NCBI RefSeq assembly: GCF_009936375.1 | Contig: NZ_AP022333.1 | Coordinates: 62,001 to 126,000, forward strand | From: Methylosinus sp. C49 | GTDB lineage: Bacteria; Pseudomonadota; Alphaproteobacteria; Rhizobiales; Beijerinckiaceae | Reading direction: 5' to 3' | DNA length: 64,000 bases | Part shown: positions 55,359-63,957 of the stretch, in pieces | How the letters are laid out: the number at the start of each line of letters is the position of its first letter | Numbering within the stretch: position 1 is the first letter of the stretch | Position numbers and translations under genes: made by a program | Notes under the pieces: model-generated | Seen by the model: the letters and a program-made list of their open reading frames with translations, nothing else | Databases searched by the model: none | Told to the model about the DNA's origin: nothing

Positions 55359-55877
55359 ATGATATCGATACGAAGGCTTCTTATGCGTCCCACTATCGTC
55401 GTCGTCATCTGCCTCGCGGCCGGGGGTACTATGGCGGCCGGGCGTGATGCCGCGCGCACGCCGCATTTCACGGCGCGACTGGTCGATATCCACGAGGCCC
55501 CCCGCGAGGGAGTCGAATGGCTCGAGATCGAGTTCGCTGCCGACGCGATCTCGCAGGTGGATACCGTGCTGATCCGCATCGATCCATGGACCTGCGAGCG
55601 ATCCGCTTACATGTCCGACGCCAATGCCCGCAGGTTCGTGGCGAAGCGCTGTGTCTCTGGAGGGCGCGCCACGAGCGGTCCGAAGGGTTGGGACGTCAAG
55701 CTCGACGCCGATGGGCGGCAGACCTACCGTATTCCCATTGCTCTTCCTCCCGGGGTGACGCCCGATCCGCCATTCGATATCGATGTCCCTATAAGCTACG
55801 CCAAGAGCGGCGAGGAAGATATGGCGCCGAAAGAAACGGCCGCAGTTCTGACTTTTCGCTGGACGGGCCGTCGATAA
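55359..55877 (+). CDS. Unrecognised secreted protein
   Basis: The 172-aa product begins MISIRRLLMRPTIVVVICLA with a signal ending near MAAG. The mature part looks like an all-beta domain (ARLVDIHEAPREGVEWLEIE, WDVKLDADGRQTYRIPIALP) with two Cys residues. The ATG at 55359 is preferred because the frame before it overlaps the previous gene. It probably forms a two-gene unit with 54644-55306. No known family recognised. Confidence 0.6.
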   Translation: MISIRRLLMRPTIVVVICLAAGGTMAAGRDAARTPHFTARLVDIHEAPREGVEWLEIEFAADAISQVDTVLIRIDPWTCERSAYMSDANARRFVAKRCVSGGRATSGPKGWDVKLDADGRQTYRIPIALPPGVTPDPPFDIDVPISYAKSGEEDMAPKETAAVLTFRWTGRR

Positions 55878-55911
55878 GAGCGCCGCCATTGAGCGGATGC
55901 TGCTATCTGAT

Positions 55912-56265
55912 TCAGCCGGCCGCTTCCGCCAAGGGACGCGCTTTGGCGCAGCGCCGGGCTTTTTCCCACTCGGAGAAGCCCAGCATATTCCGCTGATATT
56001 CTCTGATCTGCGCGTCGAACAAAGCCCATGGCGTGTCCAGCGTTCTCGCGGCGGACGAAGGCTCTGATCGCGTCTGGTCGACATCGAAGCCACATATGTT
56101 CTGAGACGCGATGGCGACCGTGCTCCTGTCCAGAAGGTCATCCTGACGAGATATCGGCGCAGCTCCGCCTTCGTCGGCGGCTGCGGCGATCGGCGCGAAG
56201 CAGGCCGCGACAAGCGTGGGCGCAAGGCACGAAGCGGCGTGGCGGATGAAGAGGATCACTCGCAA
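55912..56265 (-). CDS. Unrecognised small secreted protein
   Basis: The 117-aa product has a signal peptide (SCLAPTLVAACFAPIAAAA) and a short acidic mature region with ICGFDVDQTRSE and EYQRNMLGFSEWEKARRCAK. Two mature Cys residues could form a disulphide. It overlaps the next upstream gene (56256-56807) by 10 bp on the same strand. No family was recognised. Confidence 0.55.
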   Translation of the reverse strand: MRVILFIRHAASCLAPTLVAACFAPIAAAADEGGAAPISRQDDLLDRSTVAIASQNICGFDVDQTRSEPSSAARTLDTPWALFDAQIREYQRNMLGFSEWEKARRCAKARPLAEAAG

Positions 56266-56807
56266 AGTTTCAATGTAACGCGTTCCCGACCGGCTTCCTC
56301 CAGGTGGAGCGTTTTCTTCTCGTCCGAAAGAATGAGCTGATAGAAATGGCTTTCTCCCGGGCGAAGCGGTCGTAGCTCGACGAGCATCTCGGCGGCGTTC
56401 CGCTCCCTCTCGGACGAAAGGACGATCTTGCGTTTCTCCGCCAGAGCGGCTTCTGCGTCTCGCGGCGTCATCGTCTCCGGCGTTCGGACATAAGCGGCGA
56501 CGACCACGAGCGGGCCGGATTTCGTGGAGACGCGATCGGCGGCGATCCCGACGAAGCCGTTAGGGGTCCGATCCGGGAACGAGGCCGAGCGCGGCCCCTC
56601 GCCGCAAATTTCGGGGCGCAGGGCCCAGGCGCCGAGAAAGCCCGGCAGGATGCGGGAAACATCCAGCGGCGCGTAGGCTTTGCGCGCGCCCCAGGCGCCG
56701 GCGACCACAATGCCGCTTTCGTCCACAGTCACGCTCGACGACACGGCGTGAGCGGGCGACATCGCCAATAGGGCGACGACAGGACCGAGGACGGGAAGGC
56801 GCTTCAC
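56256..56807 (-). CDS. Unrecognised secreted protein
   Basis: From the GTG at 56807 the 183-aa product has an ideal signal peptide (VKRLPVLGPVVALLAMSPAHA). The mature part contains VDESGIVVAGAWGARKAYAP, ICGEGPRSASFPDRTPNGFV and VVVAAYVRTPETMTPRDAEA, with a single Cys near each end (ICGE, LKLCE). An ATG at 56915 is in frame but adds A/T-rich sequence without signal character. It lies between other secreted-protein genes on minus. Function unknown. Confidence 0.6.
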   Translation of the reverse strand: MKRLPVLGPVVALLAMSPAHAVSSSVTVDESGIVVAGAWGARKAYAPLDVSRILPGFLGAWALRPEICGEGPRSASFPDRTPNGFVGIAADRVSTKSGPLVVVAAYVRTPETMTPRDAEAALAEKRKIVLSSERERNAAEMLVELRPLRPGESHFYQLILSDEKKTLHLEEAGRERVTLKLCE

Positions 56808-56899
56808 TTTATTCGTGAACAATGGCTTTCCTTCTATATTTTTTCGTAACCGGTCAATGGTCGCGATCACGCTCGCAAGGGCGATGGGGGAGAGAGCAA

Positions 56900-57502
56900 T
56901 CAGCGGGGGCCGCAAGGCAACTTCGATAAATATATGGGATCGTACATGACGGCGCGCGTATCGAAGATGACTCTTGGCGTTTCGACCCGGATCTGCGACG
57001 CGTCCGTGAAACTCTTGACCTCTTCGCGCGTCAGGCGCCCGGTTTCCAGTGTGCCCCAGCTTGTGACAACAAGGGGAAAGCGCTCGAGTTCCTTGTCCAT
57101 TTCGTCGAACAGGATGACCGTTCCCGGCGCGCCGAAGTAATAGGCCTTGTTTTTTTCATAGGCGATTTCCTCATTTCCAGAGACGTCGGCGCCTTGCAGC
57201 GCCAACTCCACGGCGAATCTGAGATAGCCCTTCGCGGGGTCGACGGCGGTGCAACCGAGGACATAATTTGGCGTCAAGTCAGCGGGCCCCGATTTGTGTC
57301 CCCCATTAGGAAAGTTGAAGAGAACGCCGCCGCCCCAAGCGCGCTCGCTCTTGAACCATTTCGATTTCGTGCCTCTGTCGATGACCTCGAGCCGTTCGCG
57401 AGCGAATGCCGCGACGGAGAGAGGCGCAAGAATCTGCAGGCCGGCGATCGCGACGACGCAGGCGCCGGCGAAGCGCCGCGCGGCGGTTTTCTTTTCTGAC
57501 AT
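56900..57502 (-). CDS. Secreted protein, tandem paralogue family (copy 3)
   Basis: The 200-aa product has a signal (FAGACVVAIAGLQILAPLSV). Conserved blocks shared with the next two genes are RAWGGGVLFNF, NYVLGCTAVDPAKGYLRFAV, NEEIAYEKNKAYYFGAPGTV, ILFDEMDKELERFPLVV and the ending KLPCGPR. The ATG at 57502 follows GGTCTTGAA, a context resembling the starts of the other two copies. It is the most diverged copy. Two conserved Cys (GC near the middle, PC near the end) suggest a disulphide. Confidence 0.7.
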   Translation of the reverse strand: MSEKKTAARRFAGACVVAIAGLQILAPLSVAAFARERLEVIDRGTKSKWFKSERAWGGGVLFNFPNGGHKSGPADLTPNYVLGCTAVDPAKGYLRFAVELALQGADVSGNEEIAYEKNKAYYFGAPGTVILFDEMDKELERFPLVVTSWGTLETGRLTREEVKSFTDASQIRVETPRVIFDTRAVMYDPIYLSKLPCGPR

Positions 57503-57570
57503 TTCAAGACCCTCGACAAATGAGTGGGTAGAGGACATCCACTCCGGGAATGAAAGTGGGCTGGGCGAAC

Positions 57571-58197
57571 TCAGCGCGTGGCGCAAGGAAGCTTCTGCGC
57601 GCCCCCCTCGATCGTCTCCTTCAGCGCCGAAGTCGTAGATTCGAAATAAATCCGCGACGTCTCGGCGCGGATCGCCGACGCCGCCAGGATGGCTTGCACA
57701 TCGCCTCGCGTCAGAGCAGCGGTTTCGAGCGCGCCATTTTGCGGCGCAAGCGGGACGCGCATCATCTCCTTATCGGCCTCGTCCAGAAGAATGAGCGTTC
57801 CCGGCGCGCCGAAGTAATATTTCATGCCTCTTTCGTGGGCGATCTCGTCCCTGCTCGTGACGCCCGATCCGGGTGGTGTGGCCCCCACGCGGAAGCGCCA
57901 GTAGCTCTTCGTCGGATCCGGGTCGGCGCAACCAAAGGCAAATTCCGGCGCTCCTCCGGCGAGAAAATTCAGGGAAGGCGCGCCCGCTTCCTGGCTTTGT
58001 TCCAGATCGAACGCAAAGCGAGCGCCGCCGCCCCAGTCATAGGCCTCGATCCAGGTCGCCCGAGGGTCTCGATCGACGACTCTGAGAAGCGACGGAGAGG
58101 CGGCTAATGCGGGAAGCGCCGCGAGCATTTGAAGAACGACGACGGCTGCAAGGCGAAAGCTGGCGCCGATTGGCGGGGAACGCTTCCTGCTGGACAT
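57571..58197 (-). CDS. Secreted protein, tandem paralogue family (copy 2)
   Basis: The 208-aa product has a signal (FRLAAVVVLQMLAALPALAA), then VVDRDPRATWIEAYDWGGGA, FLAGGAPEFAFGCADPDPTK, SYWRFRVGATPPGSGVTSRD, KYYFGAPGTLILLDEADKEM and the ending AQKLPCATR. It is closest to the gene at 58250-58918 and differs mainly by a shorter segment before FLAGG. The start (58197) and GGTCACGAA context match that gene. Function unknown; the family appears lineage-specific. Confidence 0.7.
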   Translation of the reverse strand: MSSRKRSPPIGASFRLAAVVVLQMLAALPALAASPSLLRVVDRDPRATWIEAYDWGGGARFAFDLEQSQEAGAPSLNFLAGGAPEFAFGCADPDPTKSYWRFRVGATPPGSGVTSRDEIAHERGMKYYFGAPGTLILLDEADKEMMRVPLAPQNGALETAALTRGDVQAILAASAIRAETSRIYFESTTSALKETIEGGAQKLPCATR

Positions 58198-58249
58198 TTC
58201 GTGACCCTGATTTTCAAGAGAGAGGAGGGATGCCGATCGAAACACGAGC

Positions 58250-58918
58250 TCACCGCGCGGCGCAGGGAAGCTTCGCATTGCCGTTGATCGTGGCCTTCAG
58301 CGCCGAGGTTCCCGATTCGAAAAAAATCCGTGGCGTCGTGGCGCGGATCACGGGCGCGTTCAGTATGGCTTGGACATCGTCTTGCGTCAGAGCGGCGGTT
58401 TCGAGCGCGTCGTTGCTCGGCGCAAGCGGAATGCGCTTTATCTCCCTGTCCGCCTCGCCCAAGAGAATAAGCGTCCCCGAGGCGCCGAAGTAGTATTTTA
58501 TGCCATTCTCGTAGGCGATCTCGTCCTTGCTCGTGATGCCCGATCCGGGCGGCGTGACTCCCACTCGAAAGCGCCAGTAGCTCTTCGCCGGATCCCGGTC
58601 GGCGCAACCGAACGTAAATTCAGGACCGCCTCCCGCGAGAAACTTCAGGGAAGGCTGCCGGACATTTGTTTCGAATTCGGTTCCAGCGAGAAAATCTCGG
58701 TGCGCCGCGTCCGCCGCCAGGCTCTGTTTCAGATCAAAAACAAAGCGAGCGCCACCGCCCCAGCTGCGATCCTCGATCCAATAATTCGAAGGAGAGTCGC
58801 GATCGACGGCTCTGAACGGCCCCGTAGATGCGGCCAATGCGGGAAGCGATGCGAGCGCGACGACGGTAACAAGCATGGAGCCGGCGCCGACTGGCATGGA
58901 AAGCATCTTGCTGAACAT
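58250..58918 (-). CDS. Secreted protein, tandem paralogue family (copy 1)
   Basis: The 222-aa product has a signal (GAGSMLVTVVALASLPALAA), then AVDRDSPSNYWIEDRSWGGG, SLKFLAGGGPEFTFGCADRD, SYWRFRVGVTPPGSGITSKD, IKYYFGASGTLILLGEADRE and the ending NAKLPCAAR. Relative to copy 2 it has about 14 extra residues with an internal echo of the FLAG segment (DFLAGTEF then SLKFLAGGGPEF), suggesting a small local duplication. The ATG at 58918 follows GGTCACAA. Confidence 0.7.
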   Translation of the reverse strand: MFSKMLSMPVGAGSMLVTVVALASLPALAASTGPFRAVDRDSPSNYWIEDRSWGGGARFVFDLKQSLAADAAHRDFLAGTEFETNVRQPSLKFLAGGGPEFTFGCADRDPAKSYWRFRVGVTPPGSGITSKDEIAYENGIKYYFGASGTLILLGEADREIKRIPLAPSNDALETAALTQDDVQAILNAPVIRATTPRIFFESGTSALKATINGNAKLPCAAR

Positions 58919-59067
58919 TTGTGACCTCGACGCAAGAGTGAGCGGATAATGTTCGTCCAATGAGCGAAAAAGAACGGCGCGGCGCGGAGATTCGCCACTG
59001 TGTCAGCCGGTTCGATCGAAAGACAACCGGGATCGTCTGTCATGGCGCAACCTTTTCCACATGCGCT

Positions 59068-59526
59068 TCAGTCATCGATGGCATAGACGCTCGCGTCGTA
59101 AACGAGTCCGATCTCGGTTGCGTCCGGCGCCTGGACGCGTAGGGCGGTCCACTCCTCGCCCGCCTCCGGCCCATTATCGATTTGTGAGACGTTGCCCAGC
59201 TGGAGCGGCAGATATTGCCCAGCGGCCGCGGGTTTGCAGCCTTGTCCGGCGAGCGAGCGCAAAAGCGCGGCGCGCAATGCTTTCGGCTTTTTTTCGTGCA
59301 GATGGGCCTTCTCGACGATAGAGACGACGAAGGTCGCGGCTTCGTAGCTCGGGCAGCGATAGCCGCGATGATAGTCCGCGTGCGTCTTGCCGCTCAGGTG
59401 GATCATCCCTTGGAAGATTCCGTGACTCGGATCGCCGATCCATTCTTGGAGCGGTTCTTTTGCATCCTGCGCAGACGCCGAGCCGAAGGCGAGGAGCAGG
59501 ATGGGAAAGGCGCAAATATTTTTCAT
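59068..59526 (-). CDS. Unrecognised secreted protein (Rap1a/Tai-like)
   Basis: The 152-aa product starts MKNICAFPILLLAFGSASAQ, a clean signal peptide. The mature part has MIHLSGKTHADYHRGYRCPS, FVVSIVEKAHLHEKKP and SLAGQGCKPAAAGQYLPL, with two Cys that may pair. The spacing of the Cys pair and the small helical look recall Rap1a/Tai-type periplasmic proteins, but this is weak. The frame upstream of 59526 is a shadow. It is on the same strand as the three paralogues. Confidence 0.55.
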   Translation of the reverse strand: MKNICAFPILLLAFGSASAQDAKEPLQEWIGDPSHGIFQGMIHLSGKTHADYHRGYRCPSYEAATFVVSIVEKAHLHEKKPKALRAALLRSLAGQGCKPAAAGQYLPLQLGNVSQIDNGPEAGEEWTALRVQAPDATEIGLVYDASVYAIDD

Positions 59527-59692
59527 AATTTTCGAAAATCCCAAACCATCGGATAAGGCATGGAGCCATCCGATCCTCGCGGAATCAACCACGCTGACGC
59601 ACCGGTGCGATGCGCGCGTTGCTGCTGACAGAGACGCGGCAAATAATGTGTTGCGACGCCTCGGGGGCAATGAAAGCCTTGGCGCGGCGCCG

Positions 59693-60145
59693 TCAATCAG
59701 AAAGGGGCAGGACATGCGCATCGGCGGCGAGAGCGTCATTCAGCAAGGCGACGACTGCCTTGCGCGAGGAGACGTTCAATTGTCTCAACAGCTGCGAAAC
59801 ATGATTGCGCACCGTGAAATGCGACAGCTTCAAACGGCGGCCGATCTCTTTGTTCGACAGGCCGTGAATCAACAGCCACAGAATGTCGGTTTGTCGTTCC
59901 GTCAGCGAGGAAAGTCCGTGCGCGCGGGAAAAGTCACGCGCGCCGGCTGCTTCGCGCTGCGCATACAACAGGCTGCCCTCTGGCAGCATGTGACGCACTC
60001 GAGCGAGAATGTCGTCCGCGTCATTCGTCCGCACCGCGAACAGCACGACGCTCGCAGGCGCGCTGTGCTCGGTCGACGAGCGGCCTTTCGAATGTCCGCT
60101 GCGCCGAAGGTTTGGAGCGACGTCCGAAATGTCGTATCTGTCCAT
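59693..60145 (-). CDS. LuxR-type helix-turn-helix regulator
   Basis: From the ATG at 60145 (GGGAA upstream) the 150-aa product has a C-terminal LuxR domain: LSSLTERQTDILWLLIHGLS, NKEIGRRLKLSHFTVRNHVS, QLLRQLNVSSRKAVVALLND. The N-terminal 80 residues (VLFAVRTNDADDILARVRHM, PEGSLLYAQREAAGARDFSR) do not form a recognisable receiver. An in-frame start at 60331 would add 62 more residues of unclear nature. It is divergent from the LytS/LytTR pair and is the likely regulator of this secreted-protein region, by position only. Confidence 0.75.
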   Translation of the reverse strand: MDRYDISDVAPNLRRSGHSKGRSSTEHSAPASVVLFAVRTNDADDILARVRHMLPEGSLLYAQREAAGARDFSRAHGLSSLTERQTDILWLLIHGLSNKEIGRRLKLSHFTVRNHVSQLLRQLNVSSRKAVVALLNDALAADAHVLPLSD

Positions 60146-60373
60146 GCTGAAGTTCCCGCGTGGCGCCATTTTCAGCTTGGTAGCATCGCCGGAGCGCGAG
60201 CTCATTCGGCTTCCGACGACGAGCGCACATGCGCCGACGAGCGGCTGTGAGAATCTGCGAACGGCTAGCATTGGGGGACGAATGGCGTATGAGGAACGGC
60301 TTTGCGGACGTCCTACGAATTGCGAGACCAAGTCGACGAATAAAGAAAGCCCTGTAGATCCAAGGGGGAATGA

Positions 60374-61468
60374 ATGGTGATGAAGCGATCGGCGAACGCA
60401 TGCGCAATCCGTCGGGCCACGATTCGTTTCGGCCTGATCTATTGGGTCGGCGTGTTCATTTTCTCCAGCATACTATGGGGCATAGTCGGCACAGACCCGA
60501 TCGAATCCGCCCTAGGCAAGTTTCTGCACTATGCGTTATGCTCGATCATCACCGCCGGCATTTCGGCGCTGTTGTTCCGCCTGCATGAGAGGCTGGTCGA
60601 GACGCGCTCCCCGGAGAATGCGCTCCCTTTGCTTGTCGGCGCTTCGTTCATCCTCTCGCTGGCGGCGGCGCCGGCCTGGGCCGCGCTCGGCTATGCTGTC
60701 TACACCTTCTGCATCTGGCCGCAGCTCGCTGTCTTCGATTGGAAGGATTTCAGCTATGACACGGCATATGGAGCGGCTTTGTTTTTCGGCTGGTCTTGTC
60801 TGTTCATTACCCTCGTTTTCGGTTTCGAGCTCCATGACCGAGAACTCAGGCTCGCCGCTGTTCGTGAGGAGGCGCTGACCGCGCAGATGCGCGCGCTGCG
60901 GTATCAAGTAAATCCGCATTTCCTCTTCAACACGCTGAACTCGATCGCCGGCCTGATCGAGGAGGGATCGGCGACCCGCGCAGAGCGCATGGTCCTGTCG
61001 CTCTCGACCTTCCTGCGGACGACCCTGGCGCTCGATCCCATGCATGACGTGCCTCTGGCGGACGAGTTGGCCTTGCAGGAGGAGTATCTGGGAATCGAGC
61101 GCGAACGCTTTCCCGACCGAATGACATTCAGCATCGACATGCCCGAGGATGTGCGCAGCGCCCTTGTGCCGAGCCTTATCCTCCAGCCGCTGATCGAGAA
61201 CGCCGTCAAGCATGGCGTAGGCGCCACAGTCGGCAAGGTCGAGATTGCGCTGCGGGCGCGTCGGGAGGCCGATCGCCTGCAAGTCATGGTCGAGAACGAC
61301 ATGCCTATGGGAAATGACCACAAGCAGCCCGCCGGCATGGGCGTCGGCCTGCGCAACGTCGCCGAACGTCTGCGCGCCCGCTTCCAGGGCGACAGCGAAT
61401 TTTCATCCGGTCTGGTCGCGCCCGGCCGTTACCGGGCGTCCATCGATCTCCCGTGGCGGCTCGCATGA
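60374..61468 (+). CDS. LytS-type sensor histidine kinase
   Basis: The 364-aa product has four hydrophobic helices in its first 155 residues (IYWVGVFIFSSILWGIVG, CSIITAGISALLFRL, ASFILSLAAAPAWAALGYAV, AALFFGWSCLFITLVFGFEL). The His_kinase domain of the LytS/YehU group follows: RYQVNPHFLFNTLNSIAGLI with the phospho-His, LILQPLIENAVKHGVGATVG and a GVGLRNVAERLRARF G-box. It overlaps the LytTR regulator by 4 bp. No periplasmic domain of size is present, so the signal is probably sensed in the membrane. Confidence 0.92.
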   Translation: MVMKRSANACAIRRATIRFGLIYWVGVFIFSSILWGIVGTDPIESALGKFLHYALCSIITAGISALLFRLHERLVETRSPENALPLLVGASFILSLAAAPAWAALGYAVYTFCIWPQLAVFDWKDFSYDTAYGAALFFGWSCLFITLVFGFELHDRELRLAAVREEALTAQMRALRYQVNPHFLFNTLNSIAGLIEEGSATRAERMVLSLSTFLRTTLALDPMHDVPLADELALQEEYLGIERERFPDRMTFSIDMPEDVRSALVPSLILQPLIENAVKHGVGATVGKVEIALRARREADRLQVMVENDMPMGNDHKQPAGMGVGLRNVAERLRARFQGDSEFSSGLVAPGRYRASIDLPWRLA

Positions 61469-62241
61469 ACGAGCTCACGATTCTCGTCGTCGACGACGAG
61501 CCGCTCGCGCGGCGCAGGCTCTTGCGTCTGCTGGGCAAGATGGAGTGGGTCGGCCGGATCGAGGAGGCCGCCGATGCGGCGGAGGCCAAGCGCGTGGCGC
61601 AGCAAGCACAGCCCGACATTCTCTTGCTCGACATTCAAATGCCGGGCGGCAGCGGCTTCGACGTTCTGGAAAGCCTCGGACCGGAGCCGCCGGTCGTCGT
61701 TTTCGTCACCGCATTCGACCATCACGCACTGCGCGCTTTCGAGGCTAACGCGGTCGATTACGTCACCAAACCGATCGAACCGGGACGCTTCGCTCGCGCC
61801 CTGGAGCACGCGCGGATCGCCGCGGGCGCTCGCCTTCAGGCGGATCGAGTCGCCGAATTGCAAGAAACGATCGCTTCGCTGAAACGCACCCTGTCCGAAC
61901 GGCCGAAAAAGCCGACGGAGTTCTGGGTGAAGGCGCGAGGCGACTATTTGCGCATCACCTCGGACAATGTAATCCGCTTTCAGGCGGAGCGCGACTATGT
62001 GCGCATCCATGTTACAGGCGCGGACTATCTCTTTCAGGAGAGCCTGTCCTCGCTCGAACGCCGCCTCGACGGCGGAGAATTCCTGCGCATCCATCGCGGG
62101 GCGATCGTGCGCCGGGGAGCCATCATACGTATCAAGCAGGCGCCTTTCGCGGCGCTGATCGCTGTTTTGAGCGACGGTTCGGAAGTGCGCGTGGGACGGA
62201 CATACGCGCCGACGATCCGCGCGAAGCTGATACGCACATAG
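61465..62241 (+). CDS. LytTR-family response regulator
   Basis: The 258-aa product has a receiver (ILVVDDEPLARRRLLRLLGK, Asp in ILLLDIQMPGGSGFDVLE, FVTAFDHHALRAFEANAVDY, Lys in VTKPIEPGRFARAL) and a LytTR DNA-binding domain (RITSDNVIRFQAERDYVRIH, SLSSLERRLDGGEFLRIHRG, AVLSDGSEVRVGRTYAPTIR). The ATG at 61465 lies in the ATGA junction with the kinase gene. LytTR regulators usually control secreted or membrane proteins; the secreted-protein genes nearby are natural but unproven targets. Confidence 0.93.
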   Translation: MNELTILVVDDEPLARRRLLRLLGKMEWVGRIEEAADAAEAKRVAQQAQPDILLLDIQMPGGSGFDVLESLGPEPPVVVFVTAFDHHALRAFEANAVDYVTKPIEPGRFARALEHARIAAGARLQADRVAELQETIASLKRTLSERPKKPTEFWVKARGDYLRITSDNVIRFQAERDYVRIHVTGADYLFQESLSSLERRLDGGEFLRIHRGAIVRRGAIIRIKQAPFAALIAVLSDGSEVRVGRTYAPTIRAKLIRT

Positions 62242-62268
62242 CCGAAGGCTCCCTTTGCGTAATCCCGC

Positions 62269-63009
62269 TCAATGTTCGACGGGCACACCGTGCTGCGTCA
62301 TCCAGTCGATGATCTCCCGCCGGGCTTGCCGAGCTTCGGCGTTGAGCAGACGCTCTGGCGTCATGAGGAGATAGGTCTGGAATGTCTTGCCCTGCCGGTT
62401 GCGCGCCGCCGCAGGGGCTCCTTTTTGCAACAATCTCAGAACGCGCGCCGCATCGTTAATTTGCGCCGCGACATGCAGAATGGTATTGCCCATGTTGTCG
62501 GCATGGGTCAAACGCGCCCCGGCTGCGAGCAACATTTCGAACTGCCGCTCCCGTTCCCCGATCAAGGCCACCATCAAAGGCGTTCTGCCGGACTGATCAT
62601 TGCGGGTGTCGACATCGACCTCGCGCACGAGGAGGAGACGCAAATATTCCAAATCATTCGCCGAGGCAGCGAAATGGATCGCCGTATCGCCATCGACGCC
62701 GGGCTGTGCAGGATCGGCGCCGACATTCAGCAGCACTTGGAAGGCAAAGTGGCTTTTGTTGAGCATTGCCCATTGCAGCAGCGTGACGTTCTTGTCGCCT
62801 CTCGCCCTCACATCGGCGCCCGCCGCCACGAGCTCGGCGGCGCGCTTGCTGTTCCGCTGAAAGGCCGCGCGGAGCAATGCGACAATCTTCGGATCGGAAA
62901 ATACCTCTGCGGCTTCGGGGGCGGCGACACTCGCCGTCGGATAAGCGAGCAGAGATGAGCTCAGAACGCCGATAACGAAATTCCGCCGCGACAGAGTCGT
63001 CTGCGTCAT
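62269..63009 (-). CDS. Tat-exported ankyrin-repeat protein
   Basis: The 246-aa product begins MTQTTLSRRNFVIGVLSSSL, with a twin-arginine SRRNFV motif, and about five ankyrin repeats follow (KIVALLRAAFQRNSKRAAEL, LLQWAMLNKSHFAFQVLLNV, TAIHFAASANDLEYLRLLLV, TPLMVALIGERERQFEMLLA, TILHVAAQINDAARVLRLLQ). The ATG at 63009 overlaps the stop of the previous gene (ATGA); the longer frame to 63321 is a shadow. Folding before Tat export suits ankyrin proteins. Partner unknown; it may bind another secreted protein from this region. Confidence 0.8.
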   Translation of the reverse strand: MTQTTLSRRNFVIGVLSSSLLAYPTASVAAPEAAEVFSDPKIVALLRAAFQRNSKRAAELVAAGADVRARGDKNVTLLQWAMLNKSHFAFQVLLNVGADPAQPGVDGDTAIHFAASANDLEYLRLLLVREVDVDTRNDQSGRTPLMVALIGERERQFEMLLAAGARLTHADNMGNTILHVAAQINDAARVLRLLQKGAPAAARNRQGKTFQTYLLMTPERLLNAEARQARREIIDWMTQHGVPVEH

Positions 63010-63509
63010 GGCGCGGACTTCATCCAAGGCTCGAACGTGCTCAAAGTATAGCCCGTCTCTCCGCTGATGTGGAGGGTGGCGCCTCTGCATTCCCGGAGGC
63101 GTGTGTCGAAGCTGTGGCTCGTTTCGATCTGTCCGAGATCGGCTCGAACGCGCCCATGGTGATGCCATATGGTCGCCTGATAATGGACGCTGTCGGTCCC
63201 CGTCCGCTCTATGCCCGATGTTTCCAACGAAGTCTCTCGGCTGGAGCCGTCGGCGGCGATCGTCCTTTCGACGATGCTTCTCTTGTCCTCGGCATATTGG
63301 CGCTCTAGCTCTTCGACGCATGCGCGATGCGACGCGAGCGCTTGCGAAGACGGCGGGACCGGCAGCCTGCCGCTCGCATGGGCGGGCAATGACGCGCGAA
63401 AGATCTCGAGTCCCAAAGAAATCACCAGCGCTCCAGAACGTATCAACGCCATAGACGCTGCTTCAGCGACATTCGATCTGCGTCTTCGACCTTCATCGCG
63501 TCTCGCCAT
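63006..63509 (-). CDS. Unrecognised secreted protein
   Basis: The 167-aa product has a long basic N-region and a signal (ALIRSGALVISLGLEIFRAS, cleavage near AHA). The mature part contains ASHRACVEELERQYAEDKRS, IERTGTDSVHYQATIWHHHG and LRECRGATLHISGETGYTLS, with two Cys. The ATG at 63509 has GGAGAG upstream; one at 63452 is nearer the signal core but has no ribosome site. It overlaps the preceding gene by 17 bp and is coupled to the ankyrin gene by ATGA. Function unknown. Confidence 0.6.
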   Translation of the reverse strand: MARRDEGRRRRSNVAEAASMALIRSGALVISLGLEIFRASLPAHASGRLPVPPSSQALASHRACVEELERQYAEDKRSIVERTIAADGSSRETSLETSGIERTGTDSVHYQATIWHHHGRVRADLGQIETSHSFDTRLRECRGATLHISGETGYTLSTFEPWMKSAP

Positions 63510-63918
63510 AATAGGGGGACTCTCCGCCTCGCGAATCATTCGTGTGCTCTTTTAAATTTGCGCAGACGCAAACGGTGTCGACGCAATTATTGGAAAGCTC
63601 CTTGTGAACAAAGGAGCAGTCCGGCTTCGAATGTACCGTTTCCCTCTTGGCGCCGTTCTCATAGGCGTAAACGGCGGCCTTCGTGTCCAGGATTTCCATG
63701 AGCCTCAATCCGCCGTTTTGGCAGATCAGCCGCTCGATCGGCTTTTTCCGCCTTTGACAGTCGAGGCAGGACGGCACGTCGCCGTAGAACTCCGACAACT
63801 CGCTGATCGCGCGCTTGACCTTGTCGACGTCCACGTTCGGGCAATCGACCGCAAGGGCGCGCCCCGCGACGCCGCCAAAAGACAAGATGAAGAGGGAGAG
63901 CAACAAAGCTGTTCGCAT
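63493..63918 (-). CDS. Cys-rich secreted protein (LprI-like pattern)
   Basis: The 141-aa product has a signal peptide (ALLLSLFILSFGGVAGRALA) and at least eight mature Cys residues, including SCLDCQRRKKPIERLICQNG and NNCVDTVCVCANLKEH. The KPIERLICQNGGLRLMEILD stretch resembles the start of LprI/lysozyme-inhibitor-like domains (P-x-E-x-x-I-C), but the rest does not clearly match. It is likely held by disulphides in the periplasm or outside. It forms an overlapping unit with the two genes that follow. Confidence 0.65.
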   Translation of the reverse strand: MRTALLLSLFILSFGGVAGRALAVDCPNVDVDKVKRAISELSEFYGDVPSCLDCQRRKKPIERLICQNGGLRLMEILDTKAAVYAYENGAKRETVHSKPDCSFVHKELSNNCVDTVCVCANLKEHTNDSRGGESPYYGETR

Positions 63919-63957
63919 ATCATCATCCTTTGCATTTCTGTTTCGCGCGCTGAAGAC

